Source: Parabacteroides distasonis
GTDB lineage: Bacteria; Bacteroidota; Bacteroidia; Bacteroidales; Tannerellaceae
Assembly: GCF_004793765.1 (NCBI RefSeq)
Contig: NZ_SRYM01000014.1
Span: forward strand, 18,976-82,975
Direction of reading: 5' to 3'
DNA length: 64,000 nt
The position numbers were made by a program, and so were the translations under genes. Below are positions 19,626-30,264 of this stretch, one piece after another (positions within the stretch are counted from its first letter, which is position 1; the number at the start of each line of letters is the position of its first letter). The notes under the pieces were generated by a model that searched no databases, had not been told where the DNA came from, and was given only the letters and a program-made list of their open reading frames with translations.

Positions 19626-20183
19626 TTAGTCTTTTTTTCCGTTTTTAAAAGGCAATCCAAATTCTCTCAAAAGAGCATAACCTTCTTCATCTGTTTTCGC
19701 AGAGGTCACAAAGGTAATATTCATTCCCAATATTTTGGTAATATTATCGATATTTATTTCAGGAAAAATGATTTGTTCCTGAATACCGAGTGTATAATTG
19801 CCTCTTCCGTCTAACTTACTCTCAATTCCCTTGAAGTCGCGGATACGAGGAAGAGCGATACGAACAAGTCTCTCTAAGAACTCGTACATCTGCTCACGAC
19901 GCAATGTCACCATCACACCGATCGGCATCTTCTTACGCAACTTGAAATTTGAAATATCCTTTTTAGATACAGTAGCAACAGCTTTTTGACCAGTGATCGC
20001 AGACAACTCGCTGATAGCGATATCGATGATCTTCTTATCAGCCGTAGCCATACCTAACCCCTGATTAATCACGATTTTCTTCAAAACAGGTACCTGCATC
20101 ACGGATTTGTAACCGAACTCCTTCGTTAAGGCAGGAACAATTCTGTCTTGGTATTCTTTCTTAAGACTGGCAGTATTGCTCAT
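19626..20183 (-). CDS. rplE: 50S ribosomal protein L5
   Basis: ATG 20183 overlaps the TGA of rplX (TGATG), favouring it over the GTG one codon upstream; this gives 185 aa. Family segments include [15 protein letters not shown], the [19 protein letters not shown] stretch and [14 protein letters not shown]5 binds 5S rRNA and forms the central bridge to the small subunit. Confidence 0.97.
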   Translation of the reverse strand: MSNTASLKKEYQDRIVPALTKEFGYKSVMQVPVLKKIVINQGLGMATADKKIIDIAISELSAITGQKAVATVSKKDISNFKLRKKMPIGVMVTLRREQMYEFLERLVRIALPRIRDFKGIESKLDGRGNYTLGIQEQIIFPEINIDNITKILGMNITFVTSAKTDEEGYALLREFGLPFKNGKKD

Positions 20184-20503
20184 CACTTAATTTCCTCCCC
20201 TGATTTTTTAGAATAACGCACTAAAGCACCCTTATCATTCAACTTACGGCCAATACGTGTAGCTTTACCAGATTTTGGGTCAACCACGTTAAGGTTAGAA
20301 AGATGAATAGGAGCTTCCTTCTTTTCGATTCCTCCTTGAGGATTCTTCGCATTAGGCTTGGTATGCTTTGATACCACATTAATACCCTCGACAATCGCAC
20401 GATTATCTTTTACAAGTACCTGTAAAACACGCCCTGTCTTCCCCTTGTCCTCGCCGGCATTAACAAATACTATATCGCCTTTTTTGATATGTAACTTACT
20501 CAT
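20183..20503 (-). CDS. rplX: 50S ribosomal protein L24
   Basis: The true start is the Met of [20 protein letters not shown] at 20503, giving 106 aa; upstream in-frame codons run into the rplN gap and do not resemble L24. The KOW motif is at residues 5-31 ([20 protein letters not shown]). It starts large-subunit assembly. Confidence 0.97.
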   Translation of the reverse strand: MSKLHIKKGDIVFVNAGEDKGKTGRVLQVLVKDNRAIVEGINVVSKHTKPNAKNPQGGIEKKEAPIHLSNLNVVDPKSGKATRIGRKLNDKGALVRYSKKSGEEIK

Positions 20504-20522
20504 TACTTTAAATTTTACGAGA

Positions 20523-20888
20523 TTAAAGCACTTCAGGTGCAAGTGATACAATTTTCATGTTTGTTGCACGAAGCTCTCTGGCAACCGGACCGAAAATACG
20601 GCTACCACGGATATCGCCACCAGCATTCAATAATACACAAGCATTGTCATCGAAACGGATATAAGAACCATCCGGACGGCGGATCTCTTTCTTAGTACGA
20701 ACGATGATAGCCTTAGAAACAGCCCCCTTCTTAACGTCACTAGCCGGGATTACACTCTTGATTGCTACTACGATCACATCTCCTACAGTGGCATAACGCT
20801 TTCTCGTACCGCCCAAAACACGGATACACAAAGCTTCCTTAGCTCCACTGTTATCTGCTACTACTAGTCTTGATTCTTGTTGTATCAT
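20523..20888 (-). CDS. rplN: 50S ribosomal protein L14
   Basis: The 121-aa five-stranded barrel protein starts [20 protein letters not shown] and includes [14 protein letters not shown]. It lies at the subunit interface, next to L19 in the ribosome. It is 1 nt from rpsQ in the S10/spc junction. Confidence 0.98.
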   Translation of the reverse strand: MIQQESRLVVADNSGAKEALCIRVLGGTRKRYATVGDVIVVAIKSVIPASDVKKGAVSKAIIVRTKKEIRRPDGSYIRFDDNACVLLNAGGDIRGSRIFGPVARELRATNMKIVSLAPEVL

Positions 20889-20889
20889 C

Positions 20890-21147
20890 TTACTTAGCCC
20901 TTTCGATTATTTGAACTAATCTCCATCTTTTAGTCTTGCTCAAAGGACGAGTCTCCATAATCTTTACGGTATCGCCAATGTTGCATTCATTATTTTCGTC
21001 GTGAGCATGATATTTCTTCGTCTTACTAACGAACTTTCCATAAATGGGGTGCTTTTCCTTCCATTTAATGGCAACCGTGATGCTTTTATCCATCTTATTG
21101 CTCGTTACCACGCCCGTTCTCTCTTTTCTTAAATTTCTAGTTTCCAT
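20890..21147 (-). CDS. rpsQ: 30S ribosomal protein S17
   Basis: ATG 21147 gives 85 aa beginning [20 protein letters not shown]. The frame is open to a TTG just after the rpmC stop, but the ATG fits the family. The OB-fold core continues with [20 protein letters not shown]. It is tightly packed between rpmC and rplN. Confidence 0.97.
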   Translation of the reverse strand: METRNLRKERTGVVTSNKMDKSITVAIKWKEKHPIYGKFVSKTKKYHAHDENNECNIGDTVKIMETRPLSKTKRWRLVQIIERAK

Positions 21148-21156
21148 CAGGCTCAA

Positions 21157-21354
21157 TTATTTGTTGTTAAGTTCTCTCTGGCGCAATTCTGTTTTCATGC
21201 GCGCAATCAATCTGCGTTGCTGTTTAATCTGAGAAGGATTATCCATAGGCGAGATGCTATGGTTAATCTTCTTCTGATCATAGGCCGCAACCTCTGCATC
21301 TACTCTCTCTAGCAACTCTTTCGTGCTTAGTTCTCTAATTTCTGCAATTTTCAT
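21157..21354 (-). CDS. rpmC: 50S ribosomal protein L29
   Basis: The 65-aa two-helix protein starts MKIAEIRELSTKELLERVDA and ends LIARMKTELRQRELNNK. It sits at the peptide exit tunnel, near the docking sites for trigger factor and SRP. It lies 5 nt after rplP. Confidence 0.98.
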   Translation of the reverse strand: MKIAEIRELSTKELLERVDAEVAAYDQKKINHSISPMDNPSQIKQQRRLIARMKTELRQRELNNK

Positions 21355-21359
21355 AACAA

Positions 21360-21794
21360 TTACGCATTTTGATTTTGCATGTCATAATCACGTCTCACAA
21401 CAAACTTGGTTGTAACCGGAAGTTTTTGTGCGGCAAGGCGCAACGCTTCCTTAGCGATATCAAAGGAAACACCTTCGATCTCGAAAATCAAACGACCCGG
21501 AGTAACAGGCGCAACAAATCCCTCGGGATTACCTTTACCTTTACCCATACGAACCTCTGCTGGCTTCTTCGTGATTGGCTTATCCGGGAAGATACGAACC
21601 CAAACCTGACCCTGACGTTGCATATAACGTGTAACAGCAATACGGGCTGCCTCGATCTGACGACCGGTAATCCATTTATTCTCTAATGACTTTATTCCAA
21701 AAGAACCGAAGGCCAGCTGGTTGCCACGTTGAGCTTCGCCCTTCATGCGACCTTTCTGCTGTCTTCTGAACTTGGTTTTCTTTGGTTGTAACAT
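21360..21794 (-). CDS. rplP: 50S ribosomal protein L16
   Basis: The 144-aa protein starts [20 protein letters not shown] and contains the conserved [20 protein letters not shown] and [14 protein letters not shown] loop. It helps position A-site tRNA at the peptidyl transferase centre. Confidence 0.98.
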   Translation of the reverse strand: MLQPKKTKFRRQQKGRMKGEAQRGNQLAFGSFGIKSLENKWITGRQIEAARIAVTRYMQRQGQVWVRIFPDKPITKKPAEVRMGKGKGNPEGFVAPVTPGRLIFEIEGVSFDIAKEALRLAAQKLPVTTKFVVRRDYDMQNQNA

Positions 21795-21814
21795 CTCTAC
21801 TTAAATTCTAACGT

Positions 21815-22549
21815 TTAACGATTAGCTCTTTTTCTCTTGAAGTTCTTGTCTCTGTTGCCACCGGCATTGTCGTTTCTACGGCCTGTTTCCTTGGTAGCAG
21901 TGAAAGCAGGAGCAAGATCGCGCTTGCCATAAACCTCACCACGGCAGATCCAAACCTTCACACCCAGCAAACCTACTTTTGTCAAGGCCTCAGCCAAAGC
22001 ATAGTCGATATCTGCTCTAAGAGTATGCAACGGAGTTCTTCCTTCCTTATACATTTCCGAACGAGCCATTTCAGCACCATTCAAACGACCAGAGATTTGA
22101 ATCTTTATACCCTCGGCACCCATTCTCATGGTAGAAGCGATAGCCATCTTCACTGCACGACGATATGCGATTTTACCTTCAAGCTGACGTGCGATGTTGT
22201 TTGCTACGATAACAGCGTCCAGTTCAGGTCTCTTCACCTCGAAGATGTTGATTTGCACCTCTTTATCTGTGATCTTCTTCAACTCTTCCTTCAACTTATC
22301 AACTTCCTGGCCACCCTTACCGATGATGATACCCGGACGTGACGTACAAACAGTGATCGTGATCAACTTAAGCGTACGTTCAATAACGATACGAGATACA
22401 CTAGCTTTTGCAAGACGGGCATTCAAATATTTACGGATTTTGCTATCTTCCAGCAAAGTATCCCCGTAATTCTTACCGCCATACCAATTGGAATCCCAAC
22501 CACGGATAATTCCTAAACGATTACTAATCGGATTAACCTTTTGTCCCAT
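21815..22549 (-). CDS. rpsC: 30S ribosomal protein S3
   Basis: The 244-aa protein has [20 protein letters not shown], a KH domain around residues 60-110 with [10 protein letters not shown], and the C-terminal domain ([20 protein letters not shown]). A basic Asn/Lys/Arg-rich tail ends the chain. It forms part of the mRNA entry helicase site. Confidence 0.98.
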   Translation of the reverse strand: MGQKVNPISNRLGIIRGWDSNWYGGKNYGDTLLEDSKIRKYLNARLAKASVSRIVIERTLKLITITVCTSRPGIIIGKGGQEVDKLKEELKKITDKEVQINIFEVKRPELDAVIVANNIARQLEGKIAYRRAVKMAIASTMRMGAEGIKIQISGRLNGAEMARSEMYKEGRTPLHTLRADIDYALAEALTKVGLLGVKVWICRGEVYGKRDLAPAFTATKETGRRNDNAGGNRDKNFKRKRANR

Positions 22550-22556
22550 CTACAAA

Positions 22557-22967
22557 TTAATTTTGACTATCGTTTTTACTAAGTGTATCAACAAACAGAG
22601 TTACGTGGTTCGAGCGTTTACGAATTCTGTAACCTCTTCCTTGAGGAGCCGGACGCATTCTCTTCAACGTAGTAGCGCAATCAACGCTGATTGAAGATAC
22701 GCACAACTCTCCTGCTTCTGCTTTACGTTCATTTTTCTGTTCCCAGTTTGCGATTGCTGAACGAAGCAATTTTTCTACTCTTGCTGCAGCTTCCTTATTA
22801 GAAAACTTCAAAACACCAAGCGCACGGAATACTTCCATACCGCGAATCATGTCTGCTACCAAACGCATCTTACGAGGAGAGGTAGGAACATTGTTCAACT
22901 TTGCGAAATACATGGTCTTTTGGGCTTCTTTTCTTGCTTCAGCTGATATTCTTTTTCTAGCACCCAT
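22557..22967 (-). CDS. rplV: 50S ribosomal protein L22
   Basis: At 136 aa it has a short N-terminal extension followed by the core [20 protein letters not shown] and the C-terminal hairpin with [20 protein letters not shown], which lines the exit tunnel where macrolide-resistance changes occur in other bacteria. Confidence 0.98.
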   Translation of the reverse strand: MGARKRISAEARKEAQKTMYFAKLNNVPTSPRKMRLVADMIRGMEVFRALGVLKFSNKEAAARVEKLLRSAIANWEQKNERKAEAGELCVSSISVDCATTLKRMRPAPQGRGYRIRKRSNHVTLFVDTLSKNDSQN

Positions 22968-23019
22968 TTTATTCGATTCTTTTTATTTTCAGATTCCTGA
23001 ATTCCTGTTACTACCGATA

Positions 23020-23289
23020 TTATTTCTTCTTGTTACCGGCGTGACCGCGGAAAGTACGTGTCGGAGAGAATTCTCCCAACTTGTGACCTACCATATTCTC
23101 GGTTACGAAAACAGGAATAAATTTATTTCCATTATGAACTGCAATAGTATGGCCTACGAAATCAGGCGAAATCATTGAAGCTCTTGCCCATGTCTTAACT
23201 ACGGCTTTCTTTCCTGACTCATTCATAGCCAGAACTTTCTTCTCAAGCTTTACATTAATATACGGGCCTTTTTTTAGCGAACGACTCAT
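23020..23289 (-). CDS. rpsS: 30S ribosomal protein S19
   Basis: The 89-aa protein starts [20 protein letters not shown] and has [20 protein letters not shown] and [16 protein letters not shown]. It binds the 16S head with S13. It lies between rplB and rplV in standard order. Confidence 0.98.
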   Translation of the reverse strand: MSRSLKKGPYINVKLEKKVLAMNESGKKAVVKTWARASMISPDFVGHTIAVHNGNKFIPVFVTENMVGHKLGEFSPTRTFRGHAGNKKK

Positions 23290-23309
23290 AGTTTACTTAA
23301 TTAATCAGA

Positions 23310-24134
23310 TTATTTCTTTCTTCTTTCAATAATATACTTTGAAGAATGCTTCTTAGGAGCTCTAGTCTTCAAGCCCTTAGCATATAAGCCATTACGGGAT
23401 CTAGGATGACCTCCGGAAGAACGACCTTCACCACCACCCATCGGGTGATCAACCGGGTTCATAACAACACCACGGTTATGAGGACGACGACCTAACCATC
23501 TAGAGCGACCGGCCTTACCTGATTTTTCAAGAGCATGGTCTGAGTTGCCAACTGCGCCAATTGTAGCCTTACAAGCCGCAAGAATCTTTCTAGTTTCACC
23601 AGAAGGCATCTTAATAATCGCATAAGCGCCTTCCTTTGAAGTCAGCTGAGCGAATGCACCTGCGGAACGTACCATTTTGGCACCCTGTCCAGGACGAAGC
23701 TCAATATTGTGAATAATAGTACCAACGGGAATATTTGCCATAGGCAAAGTATTACCTACCTCAGGAGCGGCATCACTACCTGAAACCACTGTTTGGCCAA
23801 CTTCCAATCCGTTCGGAGCGATGATATAGCTCTTTGCTCCGTCCGCATAATACAACAAAGCGATACGAGATGAACGGTTAGGATCATACTCGATAGACTT
23901 TACTGTCGCAGGAATGCCATCTTTGTTTCTCTTGAAATCGATAATTCTGTACTTTTGTTTGTGACCGCCACCGATATAACGCATTGTCATCTTACCAGTG
24001 TTGTTACGACCACCTGTACTCTTCTTACCTACTACAAGAGACTTCTCTGGTGTACTTGCAGTGATTTTATCAAATGCACCAATAACTTTGTGTCTCTGCC
24101 CCGGTGTCGTGGGCTTTAATTTACGTATTCCCAT
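23310..24134 (-). CDS. rplB: 50S ribosomal protein L2
   Basis: The 274-aa protein is standard length. It has [24 protein letters not shown] N-terminal residues, the central [20 protein letters not shown], and the C-terminal [20 protein letters not shown] loop that approaches the peptidyl transferase centre. Confidence 0.98.
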   Translation of the reverse strand: MGIRKLKPTTPGQRHKVIGAFDKITASTPEKSLVVGKKSTGGRNNTGKMTMRYIGGGHKQKYRIIDFKRNKDGIPATVKSIEYDPNRSSRIALLYYADGAKSYIIAPNGLEVGQTVVSGSDAAPEVGNTLPMANIPVGTIIHNIELRPGQGAKMVRSAGAFAQLTSKEGAYAIIKMPSGETRKILAACKATIGAVGNSDHALEKSGKAGRSRWLGRRPHNRGVVMNPVDHPMGGGEGRSSGGHPRSRNGLYAKGLKTRAPKKHSSKYIIERRKK

Positions 24135-24142
24135 TTCTCTTT

Positions 24143-24436
24143 TTAGATATTACTAAAGAAATCAATTGTTTCTCCTTCTTTCAACGTTACGATCGCTTTC
24201 TTGAAAGCAGCTTGCTTGCCGTTGATGATACCAGATTTCGTATAACGGCTTTTACGCTTTCCAGAGTAGTTGATGGTGTTAACATCAACTACTGTAACAC
24301 TGTACATGTCCTCTACAGCTTTCTTAATCTCCAATTTGTTGGCATCAGGAGAAACACGAAAACCATAGCGATTCGGAAATTTCTCTGTGATCGCTGTTTG
24401 TTTCTCAGTTACTATAGGCTTAATAATAATTCCCAT
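24143..24436 (-). CDS. rplW: 50S ribosomal protein L23
   Basis: The 97-aa protein starts [21 protein letters not shown]23 carries the ribosomal docking site for trigger factor and SRP at the tunnel exit; the docking loop lies near [20 protein letters not shown]. It is 11 nt after rplD. Confidence 0.97.
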   Translation of the reverse strand: MGIIIKPIVTEKQTAITEKFPNRYGFRVSPDANKLEIKKAVEDMYSVTVVDVNTINYSGKRKSRYTKSGIINGKQAAFKKAIVTLKEGETIDFFSNI

Positions 24437-24447
24437 TATTCTACTCC

Positions 24448-25077
24448 TTATGCTTTAAAATTTTGTTCAACAACAGCGACTGAACTTTCCGTCAAAACCA
24501 AATTAACAGCGTTTAACACAGCATATGTATTTAGTTCAGAAGCAGTTATCACACTTGCCTTCTCTAAATTTCGAGCGGACAAATATACTAAATTATTCTT
24601 CTCCGGTAAAACCATAAGTAACTTTTTATCAGCCACTTTCAGGTTTTTAGCAATTGTTATAAATTCTTTAGTCTTAGGAGCTTCCATCGTGAAATCCTCT
24701 ACGACAACAATCGCATTGTTCTTTGCCTTGTAGCTCAATGCTGACTTACGAGCCAAAGATTTTACTTTCTTGTTCAGCTTGAACTCATAATCACGAGGCT
24801 TCGGACCGAATACACGGCCACCACCAACCAACACCGGAGAGTTGATATCACCACGACGTGCGCCACCGCCACCTTTCTGACGGATCAGCTTACGTGTACT
24901 ACCAGATACCTCGCTTCTCTCTTTCGACTTATGTGTTCCCTGACGTTGATTTGCCAAATACTGCTTTACGTCCAAGTAAATAGCATGATCGTTGGGTTCA
25001 ATGCCGAAGATCGCATCGTTCAAAGTTACCTTTCTTCCGGTATCTTCACCTTTAATATTAAATACGCTCAGTTCCAT
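24448..25077 (-). CDS. rplD: 50S ribosomal protein L4
   Basis: The 209-aa protein has the long loop [20 protein letters not shown] that reaches into the exit tunnel, and [20 protein letters not shown]. In E. coli L4 represses the S10 operon; no L4-type leader is identifiable here, since rpsJ follows fusA closely. The start overlaps the rplC stop by one base. Confidence 0.98.
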   Translation of the reverse strand: MELSVFNIKGEDTGRKVTLNDAIFGIEPNDHAIYLDVKQYLANQRQGTHKSKERSEVSGSTRKLIRQKGGGGARRGDINSPVLVGGGRVFGPKPRDYEFKLNKKVKSLARKSALSYKAKNNAIVVVEDFTMEAPKTKEFITIAKNLKVADKKLLMVLPEKNNLVYLSARNLEKASVITASELNTYAVLNAVNLVLTESSVAVVEQNFKA

Positions 25078-25694
25078 TACTTTTCAATTAATAAGATTGA
25101 ACCTTTTGCTCCTGGAACAGATCCCTTTACCAATAAAAGGTTGTGTTCCGGCATTACCTTGATCACTTGAAGGTTCTGAACGGTTACACGTTCGTTACCC
25201 ATCTGGCCGCCCATTCGCATACCCTTGAATACTTTCGCAGGGTAAGAACAAGCACCGATAGAACCCGGCTTACGAGCACGGTTATGCTGACCGTGAGTAG
25301 TCTGACCTACACCACCAAAACCATGACGTTTTACTACACCTTGGAAACCTTTACCCTTTGATGTACCCACTACATCCACGAAACCTGCGTCTTCCAAGAA
25401 GTCTACAGTGATCACGTCACCCAACTTGTACTCAGTTTCGAAATTCTTGAACTCGGCCAAGTGTCTTTGAGGTGCTACACCGGCTTTCTTGAAGTGACCC
25501 ATCTCAGGCTGTGTCGTGTGCTTCTCTTTCTTCTCTTGGAAACCCAACTGTACAGCTTCATAGCCATCTTTCTCCAAAGTCTTGATCTGTGTAACCACAC
25601 AAGGACCCACTTCGATAACAGTGCATGGAAGATTTTTTCCCTCGGCACTGAAAACGGATGTCATTCCGATTTTTTTTCCTAATAATCCTGGCAT
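25077..25694 (-). CDS. rplC: 50S ribosomal protein L3
   Basis: The 205-aa protein begins [20 protein letters not shown] and contains the tunnel-side loop region [20 protein letters not shown] and [20 protein letters not shown]. It lies 19 nt after rpsJ, at the head of the S10 block. Confidence 0.98.
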   Translation of the reverse strand: MPGLLGKKIGMTSVFSAEGKNLPCTVIEVGPCVVTQIKTLEKDGYEAVQLGFQEKKEKHTTQPEMGHFKKAGVAPQRHLAEFKNFETEYKLGDVITVDFLEDAGFVDVVGTSKGKGFQGVVKRHGFGGVGQTTHGQHNRARKPGSIGACSYPAKVFKGMRMGGQMGNERVTVQNLQVIKVMPEHNLLLVKGSVPGAKGSILLIEK

Positions 25695-25713
25695 TTCACT
25701 AATTGTTAAAAAC

Positions 25714-26019
25714 TTACACTTTAATTTCTACTTCTACACCGCTAGGTAATTCTAGCTTCATCAAAGCATCAACTGTCTTCGCAGTTGAGCTATAGATATC
25801 GATTAATCTCTTATAAGAAGAGAGTTCGAACTGCTCACGAGATTTCTTGTTAACGAAAGTAGAGCGGTTCACTGTAAAGATACGTTTGTGCGTAGGAAGA
25901 GGTATAGGACCGCTAACGATAGCACCTGTAGCCTTTACCGTCTTTACGATCTTCTCGGCAGACTTGTCTACCAGAGAATAATCGTAAGACTTCAATTTAA
26001 TTCTGATCTTTTGGCTCAT
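25714..26019 (-). CDS. rpsJ: 30S ribosomal protein S10
   Basis: The 101-aa protein starts [20 protein letters not shown] and has [21 protein letters not shown]10 also binds NusB/NusG in antitermination. Only 22 nt separate it from fusA, so no separate S10 promoter is expected and the str and S10 blocks form one transcription unit. Confidence 0.98.
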   Translation of the reverse strand: MSQKIRIKLKSYDYSLVDKSAEKIVKTVKATGAIVSGPIPLPTHKRIFTVNRSTFVNKKSREQFELSSYKRLIDIYSSTAKTVDALMKLELPSGVEVEIKV

Positions 26020-26041
26020 ATTTATTATATGTTTCTAAATA

Positions 26042-28168
26042 TTATTTGATCAAATCAACGCGACCTTGAACCTCTGTCAATACTTGCTTAGCGATAGAAG
26101 AGGATACCTGAGCGTAGTGTGAGAACTGCATTGAAGATGTAGCGCGACCTGAAGTGATCGTACGCAAAGCTGTCACATAACCGAATGTCTCAGCCAATGG
26201 AACCTTAGCCTTCACGATACGAGCGCCCGTACGGCTAGTCTCCATACCCTCAACTTGTCCACGACGCTTGTTCAAGTCACCGATAACATCACCCATGCTC
26301 TCTTCCGGAGTAACAACCTCCATCTGCATGATCGGCTCCATCAATACAGGACCTGCCTTAGCGGAAGCATTCTTGAACGCTTGGATAGCGGCGATCTCGA
26401 AAGACAACTGGTCGGAGTCTACCGGGTGGAAAGAACCATCGATCAAAGTCACTTTCAACTTATCAAGCGGATAACCAGCCAACACACCATTCTTCATAGC
26501 TTTCTCGAAACCCTTCTGTACGGACGGGATGAATTCCTTAGGAACGTTACCACCCTTAACCTCGTCGATGAATTGCAAAGTACCCTCGAAGCTCTCATCT
26601 GCCGGTTCCATACGAACGATGATATCAGCGAACTTACCACGACCACCAGATTGCTTCTTATAAACCTCACGAAGCTCAACCGACTGCGTAATAGCCTCCT
26701 TGTAAGTAACCTGCGGACGACCTTGGTTACATTCAACCTTGAACTCACGACGCAAACGGTCGATGATGATATCCAAGTGAAGCTCACCCATACCGCTAAT
26801 AACGGTCTGACCAGTCTCTTCATTTGTCTGTACGCGGAAAGTAGGATCCTCCTCGGCCAACTTAGCCAAGCCCATACCCAGCTTATCCATGTCTTTCTGA
26901 GTCTTAGGCTCTACTGCGATACCGATAACCGGTTCCGGGAATTCCATAGACTCCAATGTGATCGGATGGTTTTCGTCGCAAAGCGTATCGCCTGTACGGA
27001 TATCCTTGAAACCAACACCCGCACCGATATCACCACAACCTATCACCTCCATCGGGTTCTGCTTGTTAGAGTGCATCTGGAACAAACGCGAGATACGTTC
27101 TTTCTTTCCTGAACGAGTGTTCAATACGTAAGAACCAGCGTTGATAGAACCTGCGTATACGCGGAAGAAGCACAAACGACCTACATACGGGTCGGTAGCG
27201 ATCTTAAATGCCAACGCCGTCAACGGCTCCTCGAACAAAGGTTTACGAGTGATTATTTTATCAGGATCTGAAGGATCCGTACCCTCGATAGCCGGAGTAT
27301 CTTCAGGAGAAGGCAAAAACGCGCAAACTGCATCCAATAAAGTCTGTACACCTTTGTTCTTGAAAGAAGAACCACAAGTCATCGGGTTGATCTGCATAGC
27401 CAACGTACCCTTGCGGATAGCAACCATGATCTCCTCTTCCGTGATCGTAGAAGGATCATCGAAGTATTTCTCCATGATAGCGTCGTCGCACTCAGCCAAA
27501 GCCTCAAGCATCTTGTCGCGCCATTCCTCAGCCTCAGCTTGCAAGTCTGCCGGGATCTCCTCAACGCTATACTCGGCACCCATCGTCTCGTCGTGCCAGA
27601 AGATAGCCTTCATCTTGATCAAATCCACAACACCCTTGAAAGTCTCCTCAGCTCCGATAGGGATCTGGATCGGACAAGGATTAGCTCCTAATACGTCCTT
27701 CAACTGACGTACTACCTCATAGTAGTTGGCACCCGAACGGTCCATCTTGTTGACGTAACCGATACGAGGTACATTATATTTATCAGCCTGACGCCATACA
27801 GTCTCAGACTGGGGCTCAACACCACCTACAGCACAGAATGTAGCAACAGCACCATCCAATACACGAAGAGAACGTTCAACCTCAACCGTGAAGTCTACGT
27901 GTCCCGGAGTGTCAATCAAGTTGATTTTATAACGGTTGCCCAAATAGTTCCAGAATGTAGTCGTAGCAGCGGAAGTAATCGTGATACCACGCTCCTGCTC
28001 CTGCTCCATCCAGTCCATTGTAGCAGTACCATCATGAGTCTCACCGATCTTGTGTGTCAAACCTGTGTAAAACAAGATACGCTCGGAAGTCGTTGTCTTA
28101 CCAGCGTCAATGTGAGCCATGATACCAATGTTCCTAGTGAACATCAATTGCTTATCGTTGTTTGCCAT
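26042..28168 (-). CDS. fusA: Elongation factor G
   Basis: The 708-aa translocation GTPase has G1 AHIDAGKTT (18-26), G3 DTPGHVDF, G4 NKMD, and domains II-V with the end [20 protein letters not shown]. It is the canonical str-operon EF-G (rpsL-rpsG-fusA). tuf is not next to it. Confidence 0.98.
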   Translation of the reverse strand: MANNDKQLMFTRNIGIMAHIDAGKTTTSERILFYTGLTHKIGETHDGTATMDWMEQEQERGITITSAATTTFWNYLGNRYKINLIDTPGHVDFTVEVERSLRVLDGAVATFCAVGGVEPQSETVWRQADKYNVPRIGYVNKMDRSGANYYEVVRQLKDVLGANPCPIQIPIGAEETFKGVVDLIKMKAIFWHDETMGAEYSVEEIPADLQAEAEEWRDKMLEALAECDDAIMEKYFDDPSTITEEEIMVAIRKGTLAMQINPMTCGSSFKNKGVQTLLDAVCAFLPSPEDTPAIEGTDPSDPDKIITRKPLFEEPLTALAFKIATDPYVGRLCFFRVYAGSINAGSYVLNTRSGKKERISRLFQMHSNKQNPMEVIGCGDIGAGVGFKDIRTGDTLCDENHPITLESMEFPEPVIGIAVEPKTQKDMDKLGMGLAKLAEEDPTFRVQTNEETGQTVISGMGELHLDIIIDRLRREFKVECNQGRPQVTYKEAITQSVELREVYKKQSGGRGKFADIIVRMEPADESFEGTLQFIDEVKGGNVPKEFIPSVQKGFEKAMKNGVLAGYPLDKLKVTLIDGSFHPVDSDQLSFEIAAIQAFKNASAKAGPVLMEPIMQMEVVTPEESMGDVIGDLNKRRGQVEGMETSRTGARIVKAKVPLAETFGYVTALRTITSGRATSSMQFSHYAQVSSSIAKQVLTEVQGRVDLIK

Positions 28169-28191
28169 ATTCTTTTTATTGCCTTAAAAAA

Positions 28192-28668
28192 TTAAAATCT
28201 GAAGTGAGCGAACGCACGGTTAGCCTCAGCCATACGGTGCATATCTTCTTTTCTTTTGAATGCGCCACCTTGGTTATTGAAAGCGTCTACAATCTCTGCA
28301 GACAACTTGTCAGCCATAGTCTTACCTCCACGTTTACGTGCGAAGATAATAAGGTTCTTCATAGAAATTGACTCTTTACGATCCGGGCGGATTTCAGTAG
28401 GGACTTGGAATGTAGCACCACCTACACGGCGTGACTTAACTTCGACTTGAGGAGTAATGTTATCAAGCGCAGCTTTCCAAATTTCGAGAGCGGACTTTTC
28501 CTCGTTAGGCAATTTGCCCTTAACGGTTTCCAAAGCGGAATAGAAAATTTCGAAGGCAGTATTTTTCTTGCCATCATACATCAAATGGTTAACGAATCTC
28601 GTAACCTTTACATCACCGAAAACAGGATCCGGAAGGATCTGTCTTTTCTTTGGTTTTGCTTTTCTCAT
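28192..28668 (-). CDS. rpsG: 30S ribosomal protein S7
   Basis: The 158-aa protein starts [20 protein letters not shown] and ends with KKTNA-type helices and [17 protein letters not shown]7 nucleates the 16S 3' domain and in E. coli represses the str operon by binding the rpsL-rpsG intercistronic RNA. Here the rpsL-rpsG gap is unusually long and can form a stem. Confidence 0.98.
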   Translation of the reverse strand: MRKAKPKKRQILPDPVFGDVKVTRFVNHLMYDGKKNTAFEIFYSALETVKGKLPNEEKSALEIWKAALDNITPQVEVKSRRVGGATFQVPTEIRPDRKESISMKNLIIFARKRGGKTMADKLSAEIVDAFNNQGGAFKRKEDMHRMAEANRAFAHFRF

Positions 28669-28700
28669 TTTGTTTTCAAAAATTTGTTCTTGTTGTTGGT

Positions 28701-28812
28701 TGCCTTCAATTTGTCTTCAACGGTTCCGCTGAACCATTTACTCAACCTTATAGCCTATCCAAATAACTCAAACCTGTTTTAATACTTAAATTTAAATCTC
28801 AGTTTGAAGGCA
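28701..28812 (-). promoter_or_regulatory. Candidate S7-type RNA control site between rpsL and rpsG
   Basis: The 153-nt gap contains a perfect 9-bp long-range pair (28804-28812 with 28701-28709) closing about 94 nt, and an inner hairpin GGTTC-CGCT-GAACC (28723-28736). This is the interval where E. coli S7 binds its own mRNA. The role here is inferred from position. Confidence 0.45.
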
Positions 28813-28821
28813 TGTAATTAA

Positions 28822-29232
28822 TTACTTCTTCTTACCTTTTGCGGCAGCTGCTGCTTGACCCGGTTTCGGACGCTTAGCTCCATATTTGGAACGTCTTTGC
28901 GTACGGCCGTTAACACCCGCTGTATCCAACGTACCACGTACGATGTGATAACGCACACCCGGAAGGTCCTTTACACGACCACCACGTACCAATACGATAG
29001 AGTGCTCTTGCAAGTTATGTCCTTCTCCCGGAATATAGGAGTTAACTTCCTTACCATTTGTCAAACGTACTCTCGCTACTTTACGCATTGCAGAGTTAGG
29101 TTTCTTCGGAGTCGTAGTGTAAACACGTACGCAAACGCCACGTCTTTGAGGACAAGCGTCCAATGCGGGTGATTTACCCTTCTCCACCAAAGTTTCCCTT
29201 CCTTTTCTAACTAATTGCTGAATTGTAGGCAT
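28822..29232 (-). CDS. rpsL: 30S ribosomal protein S12
   Basis: The 136-aa protein is first in the supercluster. It has [20 protein letters not shown], with the Lys that is changed in streptomycin-resistant mutants, and [17 protein letters not shown], with the second such Lys; both are wild type. A short Ala/Lys tail follows. Two tandem promoters precede it. Confidence 0.98.
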   Translation of the reverse strand: MPTIQQLVRKGRETLVEKGKSPALDACPQRRGVCVRVYTTTPKKPNSAMRKVARVRLTNGKEVNSYIPGEGHNLQEHSIVLVRGGRVKDLPGVRYHIVRGTLDTAGVNGRTQRRSKYGAKRPKPGQAAAAAKGKKK

Positions 29233-29297
29233 TTCTTTCTTTTTTTAAACTTTGAATGTGTTATTATTATTATCTAATCATTTCCTATTTCGAGCCG

Positions 29298-29328
29298 CAA
29301 AGTTACGCATTATTTTCGGACAATCAAT
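29298..29328 (-). promoter_or_regulatory. Proximal promoter of the str-S10-spc-alpha supercluster
   Basis: On the minus strand ATTG (29325-29328) is followed after 19 nt by TAACTTTG (29298-29305), an exact TAnnTTTG match. The start would lie about 60 nt before rpsL. Confidence 0.7.
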
Positions 29329-29372
29329 AAGTTGCGCCTGTTTTTCTCGTACACTCCGCACTTAAAACGGTG

Positions 29373-29403
29373 CAAAGGTACATATTTGTTCCCGTTTGGC
29401 AAG
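29373..29403 (-). promoter_or_regulatory. Distal promoter of the supercluster
   Basis: CTTG (29400-29403) is followed after 19 nt by TACCTTTG (29373-29380), an exact TAnnTTTG match. It lies 75 nt upstream of the proximal promoter with the same internal spacing. Confidence 0.7.
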
Positions 29404-29450
29404 GCAGACTCTAGTCGTATTTATTAATATTTAACATTTACTTTCCCTAT

Positions 29451-30047
29451 TTACCTCACCACCACATAAAGCGACTGGTGGCGAGTACCAATATCTCGCA
29501 ATTTACCCTCTTCGACAAGTTGATGCAAACGGCGGCTGGCAGTACTACTCGTCAGGCCGCAAAGCCGCTGGAAGGCGGCACGTGTCATATACTCATGTTC
29601 GGCGAAATAACCTTCGAGCAGGTGGGCGAGACGATCTGGCGCTAGTTGCCGAGAATGAGATTTGTACTTGGCCCGTTCCAATGTCATCGTCTTCAAGCTA
29701 TCCTTCAACTCCACCTCGGGACGGAAAGCGACGGATTTGAAACGTATGGACTCCGCACGTACCTCATGCGTGGATTGTACGGCCGGGCATTGCAGCGTGA
29801 CTTGCAAATAGCCCAGCCCTTCGATATGCACACGCTTTCCCTCACGCAGATATTCGATAGTCACCTCACTTAAGGAAATAAGCACGGCGGCCACATCCGC
29901 CGGGGTGACAGTACATCGATTGTGGATACGTTTAGCCAGATCGTTAGTATCGATTGTACCAGATGGTACAATACGTGCGTGATAACGAGGATGCACCGTA
30001 CTATCCTTGGATACCGGGGTCTTGTAAAAGTCATATTTTGCAGCCAT
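29451..30047 (-). CDS. HU-like DNA-binding protein with C-terminal winged-helix-like domain
   Basis: The 198-aa protein begins MAAKYDFYKTPVSKD and has an HU/HU-HIG-type fold over residues 1-125 (VTPADVAAVLISLSEVTIEY, LREGKRVHIEGLGYLQV). The remainder (135-198, MTRAAFQRLCGLTSSTASRR then LHQLVEEGKL) looks like a helix-turn-helix. Bacteroidales carry many such proteins; targets are unknown. It is upstream of the ribosomal cluster on the same strand. Array A4 lies 56 bp before its start, so it could bind those sites; that is speculation. Confidence 0.8.
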   Translation of the reverse strand: MAAKYDFYKTPVSKDSTVHPRYHARIVPSGTIDTNDLAKRIHNRCTVTPADVAAVLISLSEVTIEYLREGKRVHIEGLGYLQVTLQCPAVQSTHEVRAESIRFKSVAFRPEVELKDSLKTMTLERAKYKSHSRQLAPDRLAHLLEGYFAEHEYMTRAAFQRLCGLTSSTASRRLHQLVEEGKLRDIGTRHQSLYVVVR

Positions 30048-30102
30048 ATATTTAGTATGAGATTAAAAGGTTATTCACAGAAACATCGTATGCCATTAGT
30101 CA

Positions 30103-30184
30103 TTTCACAAGGGTGATATGATCGTTTCACAAGGGTGAAACGATCTTTTCATGGTTGTGATACGTTCTTTTCACAGAGGTGAAA
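30103..30184. repeat. Four-unit dyad array A4 (22-bp lattice)
   Basis: Four 16-nt units at 30103, 30125, 30147 and 30169 are exactly 22 nt apart: TTTCACAAGGGTGATA, TTTCACAAGGGTGAAA, TTTCATGGTTGTGATA and TTTCACAGAGGTGAAA. The 6-nt spacers are TGATCG, CGATCT and CGTTCT. Unit 2 with its flanks is an 11-bp perfect hairpin with loop AAGG, and unit 4 a 9-bp hairpin with loop AGAG. It lies between the mutL stop and the HU-like gene start. Confidence 0.88.
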
Positions 30185-30264
30185 AGATTATAGATACATG
30201 ACAAAGATACTACATCTACACCAACAAAACTAGAGTTCTTCCAAATATTTGCGGCAGATTACTT

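Noticed and set aside
26255..27112. 285-codon open frame antisense to fusA
   Set aside because: Long antisense frames are common opposite codon-biased genes such as EF-G; the translation has no recognisable motif.
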